Positions 29,620 through 42,362 of a DNA stretch of 64,000 nucleotides are shown here, piece after piece (position 1 is the first letter of the stretch; each line of letters starts with the position of its first letter). The translations under genes and the position numbers were made by a program. The stretch is taken from positions 13,528,844 to 13,592,843 of the forward strand of contig NC_049985.1 of assembly GCF_000003815.2 (NCBI RefSeq). Reading direction: 5' to 3'. Under the pieces are notes generated by a model, which ran no database searches, was not told the origin of the DNA, and worked only from the letters and a program-made list of their open reading frames with translations. Origin of the DNA: Branchiostoma floridae. Taxonomy: Eukaryota > Chordata > Leptocardii > Amphioxiformes > Branchiostomatidae.

Positions 29620-30720
29620 CCTGTGTATGTATGTCTGTGATTGTTTGTGTCAACTCAAGATAACTAAAGAACTGTTGCTGAATGGTGAATGATTTTGCTG
29701 TGTTGGTGGCGTGTGACAAAAACGGAAATAATTACGGGAATCTTCGGCCCATAACGGCTTCACTTGGAACTGCAGCGAAACATGTTTTTTTTTTTATATC
29801 TCGTGTTCTGAATAAGCCGTGGTTACGATTGATGGTTGGTAGATAGCTGTTGTGCTAGGAAAGAAGGGCATACGTTTGGGCCCCCAGCGATTGGTGTTGA
29901 AATTGCAAGGTAATTTTTGTCAAAACTTTCCGAAGACGATTACTCAAGAAAGAAATAACGGATTTTCATGATTTTTGGTCTGTATGTAGCTTAGACAAAT
30001 GAAATGAATGTTGTACAAAATGAAATACAAATTATGCAAAATAGGAGGTCATTTCCAGAATTAATGTGAATACGATATATCAGGGCCAATTCCAAAGGTC
30101 TGTGCAGTGGCAAGTTGACCAAGTATATGACTGTGCGGACGCCTTCTCTATCTCACTCTTGCTTTTCTTAAATAACTACCCGTCTCCTATATCCTAGTTC
30201 AGGGCTCCGGGCTCGTCCTTCTACTCCCCGCTTGGCTAAACTCGAGTGAGAGCATATGGTGTGCTCTGTATTTAGACCCTTCCTCTCGCAAATCATCTTG
30301 GGATAGTACTCAATTCCTTATCCCTTTGTCCTCTGTTCGGATTTAGATTTGTGTCGACATATCGGGGGCCCCAATTTTACCTATATATAAACTACGTTCC
30401 CCCTTACTCCCCATTCCTTCTCTAACTGTAATGACAACACAACACCCTGCTCAAGTCTAGTTTTTTTTTCTAAATGTTTCACTTTATCTCATACATTCGG
30501 ATCCATATGCATCGTGTCTTTGCGTTACAATCATAACTTTACAAACTTCTAATTTTTCTAGGGAACGCCAACCGTTGAACGGCGTTGATAACAATCTTGT
30601 CCTGAACATGATATGGTCTTGTCATTTAAGTGGCAGATAGCTTCTGTTGGGGCAGGTTTGAGCCATCTAACTGATTCTGGAACTGTAGGGGCATAGTTGT
30701 CAAAACGTAGACAACTGACA
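29620..30720. repeat. Dispersed repeat family A, copy split by a ~0.5-kb insertion
   Basis: The left part (to about 30080) and the right part (from about 30575) match successive parts of the copy at 1626-2700. The C/T-rich segment between them is absent from that copy and looks like a nested insertion. Confidence 0.65.
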
Positions 30721-33700
30721 ATTACCTAGGGTCTGTATGCTCCTTCCCGTAAGGCCTGGTCAGGCTATTTTGATTTCCCATAATTCGCAGGGAATCTATT
30801 TCATTTGATGTAAATCATACGGAGGAAGTGATTATTTTCCGTAAGTGAATTTTAGTCAGGCCTTCCAATTTTTCGTGAGCCGTTGCGGAGACGGCATTAC
30901 TATAATACACCATTATGGAACTTTCCATTTTCTTATTAGTAATGCAAATGGGGTCTTCAATTTGCATAATTGTCATCAATAGATGTTTCCCTCTTTCTCT
31001 GTTACATCCGCCGTGTGTTTGAAAGTACTGTTATGAAATCCAATAGATGTATTACATTTTCTTACATCTACTTATGCTGATAAAGATACTGATTTTCAAC
31101 ATTATCATCTACCTAACGTCGCCGGGGTGTTTTTAAACACCACCCTTGTTTGTAATGCTTTATTCCCTTGACAAGACAACTGAATACAGCTCCCATTACT
31201 TATGCAAAACTGGGTCAATTCTTTGGCAGCCACACTTTTATTTGTCTACCATTTAATAAGGTGTCGCCAATAACGGCGCTGTTATTACTACAAATTAACG
31301 CGGCGCTCAATGGCGTATCCTGCAGATCGATAGCCACTTCAATTTTCACTTGTAGCCAGTGGCAATACATCACCTCTCACCCGGTCAGGCAGTAAGTGTT
31401 CCAAGCCTCATAAAGGGTTTTAAGACAGGTGTAACACCTGGTTACATGTAGCCTTAGGAGGTATGAAGAGTAGTAAATATTTGAGATAGGCTTTTGTCCA
31501 GGTTTTGAGACACACCAGGGGCAGTACTCGGTGCCAGGGAATAAGTCCCATGCATGATAATTACTTCAGAAGAGTCTATACACTAGTCTAGTCATTAAAT
31601 GTTGGAACAATTACAAGAAGAATTTCCCTCACGGCCTGGAGGAAGAATAGAAAGGCCAGTTTCTTCTTTGTTTTCTTAAATGTTCCTTCAAAAAGATCTA
31701 TTAGTATAAATTAATATTGGATCATCTATTTTTCTCACTAGTCACTAAAGAATATTAGCTTTAGTATGTATTATCCACATTCCTAAGTTTACACTGTTAT
31801 TTTACAAAGCAATTGCAAACAGTTCTTCATTTTGTCAAGTCGCCTAATCTTTGAAAAGAGATAAGCCAAATAGACAAATCCTAGCTTGTTAAACTTCAAA
31901 GCATATTTAAATGTACTACAGTAACTGTTTTATGTGTTTGTAAGCTGTAAGTGCTATGTTGATGTCTCTTGCCACAAGGCAGGATTAACTTATTATGTAC
32001 AGTGTACAGGTTTATTTTTCCCACCCGTGGTGCAGTGAGAAATAAGTGCCATTTTGGATTGTTTTCAGTTTAGTGATCTATAAACATTTACCACTATCTG
32101 CAGGGATACCTTAACAGTGTTGTTATTGTCTCCATGCTTTGTCAGATTTCATCAGTTTTCAATGATATTACTGAGATGGGGAATCGAAAGCAACATTACG
32201 ATGTACACACAGACATTGGTGATAAAGCAAGTCTTAAATAAAAATGGAAAACTAGTAACGTTCATGTCGGAAAGTCTGTGACAAATTGCAGAAGCTGCCT
32301 TTGCAGATTATGAGTCTCTTCTCTCATATGTTGTGAATAAGGCATTATTATGAATGAAGCATTTTTAATGTGGTTAAGAATATACGGCGCCAGTATCTGT
32401 CATTTTGTCAAGATTCCAACATGCATAGTTTGCATCTAATCAGCTATATAATTGCTTTGTGAGTCAAATGTTGTCTCCAGTGTAGATAAACAAGGATGCA
32501 TTTAGATTATTGCAATCCATCAAAACCCTAACTAAGAAAGGGTGCTAAATGTAAAGTGACTTAGTCTGACAGAAACTACTGATAGTGACTCTCCTCTACT
32601 CTAAGTTCAAGAATCTCATTTTTGTTAAACAGATAATTTTTAAAGACAACACCATTTTGCAGGATCTGTTGAACAATTACGAATAAACGAATAAAATTAT
32701 ATGCTAGCTTTTCATCCCATTATCTTTCCTTCCATCAGAAATTATGTATATCAAAATTATGTACAACAGAAAGGTAGTATATTATTTTCTTTTAATAATG
32801 GTTTTCAACCTTGAGAAGCATGTAACCATCATGAAATGGGGAACAACAACTGGATATTGAATGACTGAGTGTCAGTGATCCTTTTTCAGATTTCATACCG
32901 ATTTTACCTGAAGATTTTCTACTGATGCTTTGCATTCTTACAGACATATGTCAGTAAGAGCATCCTCTGCACTTACAGCTTTATTTTTTCATACATCACA
33001 TAATATAGATATGGAAATTATATGATGACTTTGTGGAGTAAATATAAGATAAATGGATTACCCCGGGCCTAATGTTAAGGCAGTGTGTCTTATGGTCTAT
33101 TCCTTAATTGCCTCTTTTGCTTATTAAGTTTTCATCAACTGAAATCTCTTATCACACAGGAAGACAGCACTCTCTGATCATTAGGCAAGAGCTGAAATTA
33201 GAATCTTCTGCATGAAATTAGTATCATATAGAAATGTTGGCAATAGAACAGTAATTGAATTCATGATCAAACCACAATTTAGTTTTATGATGTATAATTT
33301 GCAATGTCTGACAAAATTGACCAATTTTTGGAAATACGGTAAATTGAATTCAACCCGCAGGCTGGATTGTGATTTGGTATTTTGGTGAGTCTCTGATGGT
33401 TGTATGTCTGAACTGTCTCTTTAGTCAGACATGTTAATATGTCTGCAAAGTTAGATAGGGGAAAGATTAATGAATGCATGTATAAAATGTATATGAGAAG
33501 TACAATTTCAAGTCTTTCATCTTCTGAAATGTTTGAAGTTATGTTTAAAGTACATCTTCTACAATAGATAAATAGGATTTGATATAATATGACTATATTG
33601 TTTGAAATTCACAAAAATAAATGGTTGGAAAGCAAATAGTATGTATGAGCATGTACGTTGTATTGTGATATCAGCTTTTTTGTAGTATACAAAATGTCAT

Positions 33701-36700
33701 TCTTTCCATATAGAATATGACACAGTGTACTCAAATTGTATCACCATGACCTGCGGGAGGGCTGGGACCAAGGATGATGCAGAATACCATGTCTTGTATA
33801 TTATTTTTGATATTTTATAACATTCCGAGAAAACGCACATTTCAAAATTCTAAGAACATCAATTCCATCTTCCAAATCTGTTATTCAAATTTTCAACAGC
33901 CGTGTATTTGGCATGTGAGAGGCATATTCAAAATTTCAAATTATTCTATGGAAGCCTATGGGATGCAAGTAAAAGCCCATGGGATACTGTAAAAATACAA
34001 ACTGGTTCAGAACACCCTTATTGAAGGTTATCACAGCCCAGGTATGACATAAAAAATATAATACATACATGTATTGTGCCTGCTGGATAGTGTTTTATTT
34101 ATAAAGTACAAAGACTGTACAATGTATGAGAACAAATGATGCACAGTGGCACATTTGCTTTGTTCTATTCCCATCTCTTTTATTCAGTTTGAACGATCCA
34201 TTTAACTCTAATTTTACAAAGGTGCTTCATTTTCAGTGTAGGTTACAATGTCTGCATAGATATACATTATTAGCCTGTGAATATCACAAACAACACAACA
34301 ATAAGATGGGTATCAAACTATAAGGATACAAGAAAATAACCATCGTCATTCAAAATGTGTGACAGATTATGCTTTAATTACATTCTTAACGCTAAGATAT
34401 AGCTTTGGAAATTTTTCACATTTGTCTGGAAAAAAAAGACCAAACCACAACATGGACCTTTGCATCAGATGGCTTTTAAATGAACCATCATTAATCATGA
34501 TAGGTATGTCTACGTAGCTATTAAGAGTCATCCGAGCGCCACACCACATGTTACCATGTAGTATTTAACTTCCTGCCTCCCTTTATAAAAAGGTGTTTGA
34601 ACTGGCCACATGTCTGCTGGCCTCCCCTCACAATGGTACACCTGCTGCTGGGCTGATGAGGCCAGACGGTTCTGTTTTCCAGGCTATATTGTGTTGCTAA
34701 TTCTGTTTGCCATTACAGAGAGTGGGGCCAACTGTTGCTGCGACCCACAGCACTGTATGTCTCTTTGTCCCAGCTCTGTCCTTTGTGTGAAAGATGGAAG
34801 CGTGGAGGCAAGCTGTAACGCATATTCTGTATACGCTGTGATGGTACAAAATGTATTTTAATTCAGTTCTATATATATTTTTGGGCATACATAATTTACC
34901 ATCAATCTATGTGCAATATGTAATTATTTATTTTTCTACAGTTTATCTGAGATTTATCTTTTGCCCGTACTGAGAGTAGTATTCAGGAAAAATAGTATTT
35001 CTATACTTGTCAGCTAGGCTTTTATATAATGGTCAGGAAGTCAGACAATATTCCTATATCTTCACATGTCTTTTATATCACCCCAAATTGAGTGAAAGCC
35101 ACAATCTGTTATCATCTTCCCCTGTAACTTATAAGCATGTAGTTCTTGTCATAGTCACCAGGGGGTGTCTTTGACTCCATCCTCTAACCACATGGCCAAC
35201 TACATCATTTCCATAATAAGCCTAATGTCTCAGATTACTACATAATCATCTTTAGCAGCATGATTCAAATTATTGTTCAGCAGGTCCACTTATGAAGTAA
35301 AAGTAGGTATTGAAAAGGCACCTGTTGCTGCATTGTAACAAAGGGATTAACTGGATTGTAGGTGTGCTGCTGGGCATACAGAACAGGTGTTTTCCACAGT
35401 ATCAAATAGCAGCTGCTTGTATGTATGACTGCATATCTGCTTCAGCAATTAGTAATCAACAGACTGAGGAGAAACCACTTTGCTGTTCATCTTTTTATCT
35501 CGCGGCTAGTCTAATTTAGAACTGCTTGTTTTGCCATCAGGAATTGCCCTGTGGTGTTTTAGACAATGTCATCAGTGTATCATATCTTTATTATTACATT
35601 GCTTAATCATGCTGCTTTTTTCTGACTTTTAGGAAAAAAACTAATTCCTCCCCATGATAAAACTGGAAGAAAAGGAAGCACTGCATTTGTTTTGTCCTGA
35701 TATTGATAAGTAAGAAAGGAACTTGCAGTTGAATCCTCCCACATTTCTGTACCAGAAAATTTCCCACCGGTACTTGCACCTGACCTTTTCTTAAAGGTTG
35801 TATAATGGTAAACAGTGTTTCTGACAGGATTATCTGCTTTGGAACACTCAAGCCATCAGTCCTGCTCACTCCGCAGAATCCCTGTCATGCTCCAGATCTC
35901 CCCTCCTCTCAGAAATACCAGCGCTGTGCGATACCATCTCCTGATCGCTGCACAAATCTGTCCCACAATCCAACTCACACCTCTGTCCTTTCACATGAAA
36001 TCCCCAGAACATCTGGGTGTGCCAAGATAAGGGGACAATTTTCCAAGGCTGTAAGGTGTCCTTCCATATTACTACCTTGTTGTCTATAGCATGGTGTTTG
36101 TGTCAGCAGGCATTCTTTCATTACAAGATATCATGTCAGGATGACTTAAGTTTTCCTAATTCAAAACATAACTTCAAAACTCATCTACTACAGCAGTCAC
36201 ACCATGCAAATTTTCTCATTGTTGTCCTGATTTCACTATCATCAATCAGATTATATGTAGCACAGTCTTTTCTTATCAGTTATAAGCTAATTTTGCTATA
36301 ATTTACAATGTGGCTAGAGGCTAATATTTCTTTAGAAATTTCCTTAAGTAAATAATGGTAGGGCAATATGTTATAACCCTACCAGGTAATTCGGCTCTTC
36401 TTGCATTTTTCATGGCTTCCTTCTGTCAGTCACCAGGTGAACTGAAGTTTTGGGAGTGCCTCTCTTTGCTAATGTGCCCAATGTTGGCAGGCTCTCCTGC
36501 AGAATGCACAGCAGAAGGTTTGGCATTGTTCTCCTCTAGCTCTACTCTTTCCTCCTCCCATGTGTCCTTGCTTCCAATATCTCGTATGCGATATACCCTT
36601 AGTCCATGCAGTTACAGTATTTCTAGATTAAAGTATTGTTTGTGTGCGTCCCAAATAATGTACACATCCCTGATTTGGGCCAAGTCACAGACCATTTTGT

Positions 36701-37680
36701 GAGACTGAAACATAAAATGGGAAAACTCAACCCTTCTCCTCTGATCTTGAACACATTTTGAATAGGGTGATTTTAAATGGTGGTTTCTTCTCTTTTCTCC
36801 TCAAATCTTTTTCTCAAATCATTTCTCCTCTTCCTTTTCTCCTGTAAAAACATAGGCAAAAACTTGAAGCAATGAAAAAATGTATACTCAAACTTAAATG
36901 AAGAAAACATGCTATACAAAATATGGTAATTTTGGTTCAAGATGTCGGCTGACATTTTTGACTTGGCAATTAGGAAACGCTTTGCTTATCTTCCCTAAAG
37001 GTGAAAGTATGTGAAGTTGCACATAAAAGAAATGAAGATTGGGTCCTAGATGTCTGGTAGACCTCGATAAGGATCTGGGAAGCTGAAAGTGTGAAATATT
37101 GTAATTTACGGAGTTAAGCTCTCCAAACAGGTTTTGCACTTTGTTGAGACGCAACGAGTAATTGGAGTTGGACCACCAGTAAATTTGTTAGCTGATAACT
37201 TTGTTTCCAGCTGTTATTGTGATTAGATAGAACAGGAGCCAGCTTGCATGTATGAACTATGATGAAGGTGTTTTCAATGTAGACAGACATTCAGAGATGA
37301 TCTACATTAGCATGAAAATTCACATATATGAGTTGGTACATTAAACTGTTCTCCAACTACAAAAGTCTGATTTTCTTGAGTTGGAGAACAATATAGCCTT
37401 CTCCATGATGATATTTTTCACAGAGAAAATATATGAATGTTTAGCTTTGAACCCTTCCTATAAGTCCATAATCATGCATGTATTAAGGCTTACAGGTAAC
37501 AAGTGGAGGACAGGCACAGTGTACCAGATTTTCCCCTGTTAACTGTTCAGAACTTTTTTGGTGTGGTCTATGGTCTGTCCTGAATTGAGGATGTGCAGTT
37601 TATTACTGTAACAGCAAATATGATACAATGTAGGTCTGGGATTGGATAAACCTTTTCAATTTTACCGGTTGTTCTTTCCA
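30721..37680. other. Long AT-rich stretch without a supported gene
   Basis: No exon, tandem array or bounded element recognised. It is consistent with intron or intergenic DNA. Confidence 0.4.
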
Positions 37681-38000
37681 TGAAAATGTAGCTTTGGGTG
37701 TGTCTATCTGTTTGTGTTTCAGGATTTTTATTGTCAGCATAATTCAAGAACCTCTTGATGAATTATGTGGGTTGGTGTTGGGAAGATGAAGGTCAAGGTC
37801 AATTTTGGGCCCCCTGATGTGTGACCTTGGTACTGCAGCTGCAGAATTTCCGTCTTTTAACCTTTCCACCTGGAGGTACTTGACCAGGTCTTGATTTTTT
37901 TTGTGGCAGCTAGCTTGTGATGTAAGGAAATGATATAAAAAATTGGTGTACGTTTTGGCTCCCAAGCAGATTGCAGCTTGTCAAATTAATCTTCCAAGGA
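37680..38000. repeat. Dispersed repeat family A, 5' fragment
   Basis: Shares tttgggtgtgtct, aacctcttgatg, ggtcaaggtcaattttg and gtgaccttggtactgcag, in order, with the copy at 1626-2700. It is truncated. Confidence 0.75.
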
Positions 38001-38110
38001 GAATACATGTAAGTTGAATGTTATTCCCCTTTTGACAAAAGTCCTTGTACACAAATTTAGATTTTCATTTCCATTTTATTATATTTTGTTTTTCTGTGTT
38101 GTTCTTTTAG

Positions 38111-38140
38111 GCGTTTCGTCGCCCTGCGGCGACGAAACGC
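38111..38140. repeat. Perfect 30-nt hairpin
   Basis: GCGTTTCGTCGCC, a 4-nt loop (CTGC) and the exact reverse complement GGCGACGAAACGC, in an AT-rich setting. Confidence 0.9.
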
Positions 38141-38347
38141 AATGTATTCGGTTTTACCTTCAGTCCTTCCTTCCTTCAATGATGCTTCGATGGATGGTAC
38201 TTGGTTCAACACGACCGCATGCAAGTGCTACAACTGTTCGGAAATACCATTGCATTGTGGTTTCGGACTTCATTATCCTGGAAAATGGCCATATAACATC
38301 TATTCCACAAGATTGCACAAGAAAAAAAATGATTTTATCAAGAAAGC

Positions 38348-38864
38348 GACCGAAAATCGACATAAATAATACTATGTAGTGAGATTAAAGCATAATGTAC
38401 ACTCGACTTCAAAACACGTGACAACTTAGCTCAATCGGTAAAGTCAGACGCCTTTGGATCCGAAAGTCCCTGGTTCGAAATCGTGAGTGGATTTTTTTCT
38501 TTTTAAATATTGAAGATAATATATAAATATTCTATTTATTTATTGATATTATATTTTTATATATCATTTTTTTAAATTTTAGTATTCATTTCATGTATGC
38601 AAGGCGACCGAAAATCGACATAAATAATACTATGTAGTGAGATTAAAGCATAATGTACACTCGGCTTCAATACACGTGACAACTTGGCTCAATCGGTTAA
38701 ATCATACGCCTTTGGATCCGAAAGTCCCTGCTTCGAAACCGTGAGTGAATTTTTTTCTTTTTAAATATTGAAGATAATATATAAATATTCTATTTATTTA
38801 TTGATATTATATTTTTATATATCATTTTTTTATTATTTTAGTATTCATTTCATGTATGCAAGGC
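38348..38864 (+). repeat. Two tandem 258-bp units, each with a decayed tRNA-like head
   Basis: The units start at 38348 and 38606 and are nearly identical. Each has an A-box-like TTAGCTCAATCGG or TTGGCTCAATCGG and a B-box-like GGTTCGAAATC or GCTTCGAAACC, followed by an AT-rich tail. The D-arm and T-arm do not pair well, so this is a SINE-like element, not a working tRNA. Confidence 0.8.
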
Positions 38865-38879
38865 CTTTGTCTTATGAAC

Positions 38880-41460
38880 AGGACTTCATGATTCCAAACC
38901 CGGCATTCGAATTTTTCTGTTCATGGTAATGGAAAATACTGTGCAGCGGCTCCTATGCGCGGTAAGATGATTCTCGCAAAACACTCGCCACTAAACTACT
39001 ATTCCATCAAAAACAGCGATCATTTCTTAAAGTAGCAAATGCTCCATTGTTCAGTATCGACTTCATTCAGAAGTTTTCAGACAACACGGATGTGGAAAGT
39101 CACACCACTCGACACAAAAGTATGGAAATTTTCATGAATATTAGCAAAATTATCCAGGAAAACAAGGAAGAAATGTTGTAAATGCGGAAACCAGTATAAT
39201 AGAGATGAGGTAGCTGTTAATTGGTTTGGATATTTGTTTTACATTTGGTAGTCAATTTAGATAGAATCTTGTCACAGTGCTGATGGTGCTTTTTCAAGTG
39301 TACATAAGTACCTGAGTATATTGATAGATTTTATAATGAACTTATTGTACATTTAAAATAAAGTTGTAAGCCAAGACCAGCTATTAAACAGTACTCCTTT
39401 CCAAAATAACATTTTTTCTTATAGACGCAACAGTCCTTGAGTGACTTTTTCTAACAGATTTTACTTCAAGAAAAAGACAGTTCACACTCATAAACGTAGA
39501 CGAAACGCCAGCTTTTTTTAAAAGCACTTGTTTCACTTCAATTTTCCTACTAAGTATGTGGCACCTAAAATTGTAAGTCACAGTCGTGAGACGTGTGTGG
39601 ACAGGGATGACATGACCTTGAGCTTTGTTGGCTGATGAGGCCTGGGGAGACTAGACAGTGACCTGTGTACAGAGGGTCACAATGACCATTAATAACACCT
39701 ATTGTAGGTGTGTGCTGTCCTGCTCTCTTACATACACGTACATTTTACATTTATCATGTCTCAAGGCTAGATAGAGGTTGGACTTATACCATGTAATAAA
39801 CCTATTGCATTGGAAGACTTGATGACAAAACGTAAGTTTAGCATTTCAAATGAAAACAAATCTAAAAATCTTTACGTAGTGCATACTTGTAACGTAAACA
39901 GGATCTTAGCTTTTGATTTATCACTGTGATACTTTCCAGACAGTGGGAATGGAGCCAAAACTTTTTACCTGAGTTTATTCTTGTAGCTCATTAGCTGCTG
40001 ACCTTGGATGCAAATTTGTACTTTGATATCAAATTTAAACACTTGTATTTCTCCTCATCAGTGTAATGTTACATGTTCTTTAGGGAAAGTGTAACCAAAA
40101 TTCTCAGTAAAATGTTAACACTTCTACAGTATGTATTCCCCTGATCCCCTCTTTAATTGGGCGATTTTTGCCTGTAATTTTAATACTATAGTATGAAGGG
40201 AAGCTACAGGTTCACATTATTGTATGTGTCAAAACAAGATGCAGCGCAAAAGACACTATTGTCTACTTTGTAGTTTGTGACCTAGCTCAGTGTATTACAT
40301 CCAGATAGGGTCTATGAACAAGTAGAAGAAGGTATCAACATGCCTACAATGTTGTAATACTTCACTAAATCCAAGCCTTTTCACCTGGGTAGGAAAGTAA
40401 ATACTGGACCCCCGTCTCTAAATACCCAAATTGGTCGCCAGTGTTTGCGAGACACGTTCGAACACGGTGAGCGAATTCCGTGCATTTTTCTGTTTGTAAC
40501 ATCAGTATAGGATATGTCAGTCCTGGCGGCATGCTCAGAGTGTCTGGCTGTAATTACTACTAATAACCCCTAATTAGCTAACTTCTCTATGGTCTAATTG
40601 TAGGGTTGCATTAGGGCAGCTATGCCAATTATACAGACGAGNNNNNNNNNNNNNNNNNNNNNNNNNNNNNNNNNNNNNNNNNNNNNNNNNNNNNNNNNNN
40701 NNNNNNNNNNNNNNNNNNNNNNNNNNNNNNNNNNNNNNNNNCTAAATACCTGGCGGAAAAGATGAAAAGGGTTGGATCCGTGTCTCGGGACCACAAACAG
40801 GTAACTCCTCCCCTTTGTTCATGGATGCACATATTGTTGTGTCAGGAGAAGTTTATCCCTTGGTTAATCACTAGTATTTAAACAAGAAAATTGGTGAGTT
40901 GAGGAGAAGAAATGACATGTTCAGATACAGGAGGAGAGAGTCTTGTAAAGAGGACGGCTGCATCAAAGAGAAAGTGGTTTGGACTGTACATTGTGAAATC
41001 ATTAATGAAAGATATCATCGGTACAAGATGACATCAAAGATGACCTCATGTGCCTGGTGAAGTCTAATAATAAGAGTGATCTACTTCATAGCAAATATTC
41101 TTGCACAAAAATGGCAAATGGACATGAGAAAAATCTGAGAATAAAATTTATTATAATCAGTTTCACTACGTCTGAATAATAAGTCAGTGCAGTTTATTAA
41201 TTACGTTTATCATTATCTAACCATCACTTTAAATAACTGGTATGTAGCTATAAATATTCTTGCACATATTTCAAGTTTAGCCTTCTGTCATGGCTTGGAA
41301 GCAGATAACTTGTACTTGTACAGTTGTTTGTACTCCCTAACCATAACTTGTCAGCACTGAAACCCACTGTATAAATGATAAAGCAATGACAACTATATTC
41401 ACAACTATGGAAGGTACACAGGCAAAACTTATCTGATAAAAAAGTTTGATCTTCACTTAC
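38880..41460. other. Stretch without a supported gene, including a gap
   Basis: Unique-looking AT-rich sequence with the 100-N gap at 40642. No exon seen. Confidence 0.4.
40642..40741. other. Assembly gap (100 N)
   Basis: Exactly 100 N, probably a placeholder of unknown true length. The left flank holds two homeodomain-type TAATTA/CTAATTAG sites. Confidence 1.
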
Positions 41461-41469
41461 TTCAGTGGT

Positions 41470-41679
41470 ACTGTAAATGCAGAGACTTTCGCGGTGGTTT
41501 AATGTTTGCGGTTTTCACGGCAGCCGCTTCACCGCAAATTTAAAACCACCACAAACATTTTTCCATGGCAGTAAGAGACTACAGTGCATGGTGCTACCGC
41601 GAAATTAAAACCACGGCGAAAAGTCCATTTTCCCGCTACCGTGAAATTAAATCCCCGCGAACTTAAATGCATTTACAGT
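41470..41679. mobile_element. 210-bp MITE with ACTGTAAATGCA ends
   Basis: Perfect 12-bp inverted ends ACTGTAAATGCA / TGCATTTACAGT. The interior is made of mutually inverted ccgcgaaattaaaacc-type blocks. A related copy lies at 50976-51254. Confidence 0.85.
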
Positions 41680-42213
41680 TTATCAGAAATAACAGGTGTA
41701 CATGTTTTGCCACCCAACATCTACTAAACATCCTTCCATCCAGCCAGAATCTCCTGTTTGTTTTCAGAAAAAAGCTGACGGAAACTAAGTAAGCTAGTAA
41801 ATCCTCCCTAATCCGATCAGCAACTCGTAGAATTTCTCTCCGTCCTCGCTGGGGTTTTGCAATTCGTCTCGGCGAGCAGAATTACGTTAGCAGGCCTCTC
41901 ACTGTTGGTGGCCGAGATTCCACAGGATCCAATCTGGGATTTCATCAAGATGAAAAGAAGATTGGTGCAAATAGAAAGGTTGCAGGTTGGAAAACATCCA
42001 GGTTATCTATCAGAAGAGTTTCGGCATCCACTGCCCGAGTTGAATTAACTGGACTTACCAGAAGTACTGAGCGTAACAAATTGAGTCTCTAGCTATACTG
42101 GGATATTATACAAAGGCTATCTCCTCATCTCATTTTCCTGTATGTATCAATACACTAGATTCAGCCAAAGTTGTTTAGACCCCATGGAGAGGATTCCACT
42201 TTAAAGTTCATGT

Positions 42214-42362
42214 ATACAGGCTTTTCATTGACGTCATACTAGTTATAATTTGAATCCTCTGACAACCATGTAGTTGAATTAAGCAGGAGAATTTTCATGT
42301 GGTTTACAGACATAAACTGTAATCCAACATGGTGTAAGTGACGTCAAGTGAAAAGCCTGTAT
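42214..42362. mobile_element. 149-bp MITE with ATACAGGCTTTTCA ends
   Basis: The inverted ends, about 23-24 bp, differ by one indel. Each ends inward in the full CRE palindrome TGACGTCA. Confidence 0.8.

Noticed and set aside
34610-34861. Cys-rich 83-codon frame as a secreted peptide gene
   Set aside because: No signal peptide at its start, no splice or promoter support.
38427-38500. Functional tRNA gene
   Set aside because: A- and B-box-like motifs are present, but the D and T arms do not pair and the anticodon loop lacks the expected T at position 33.
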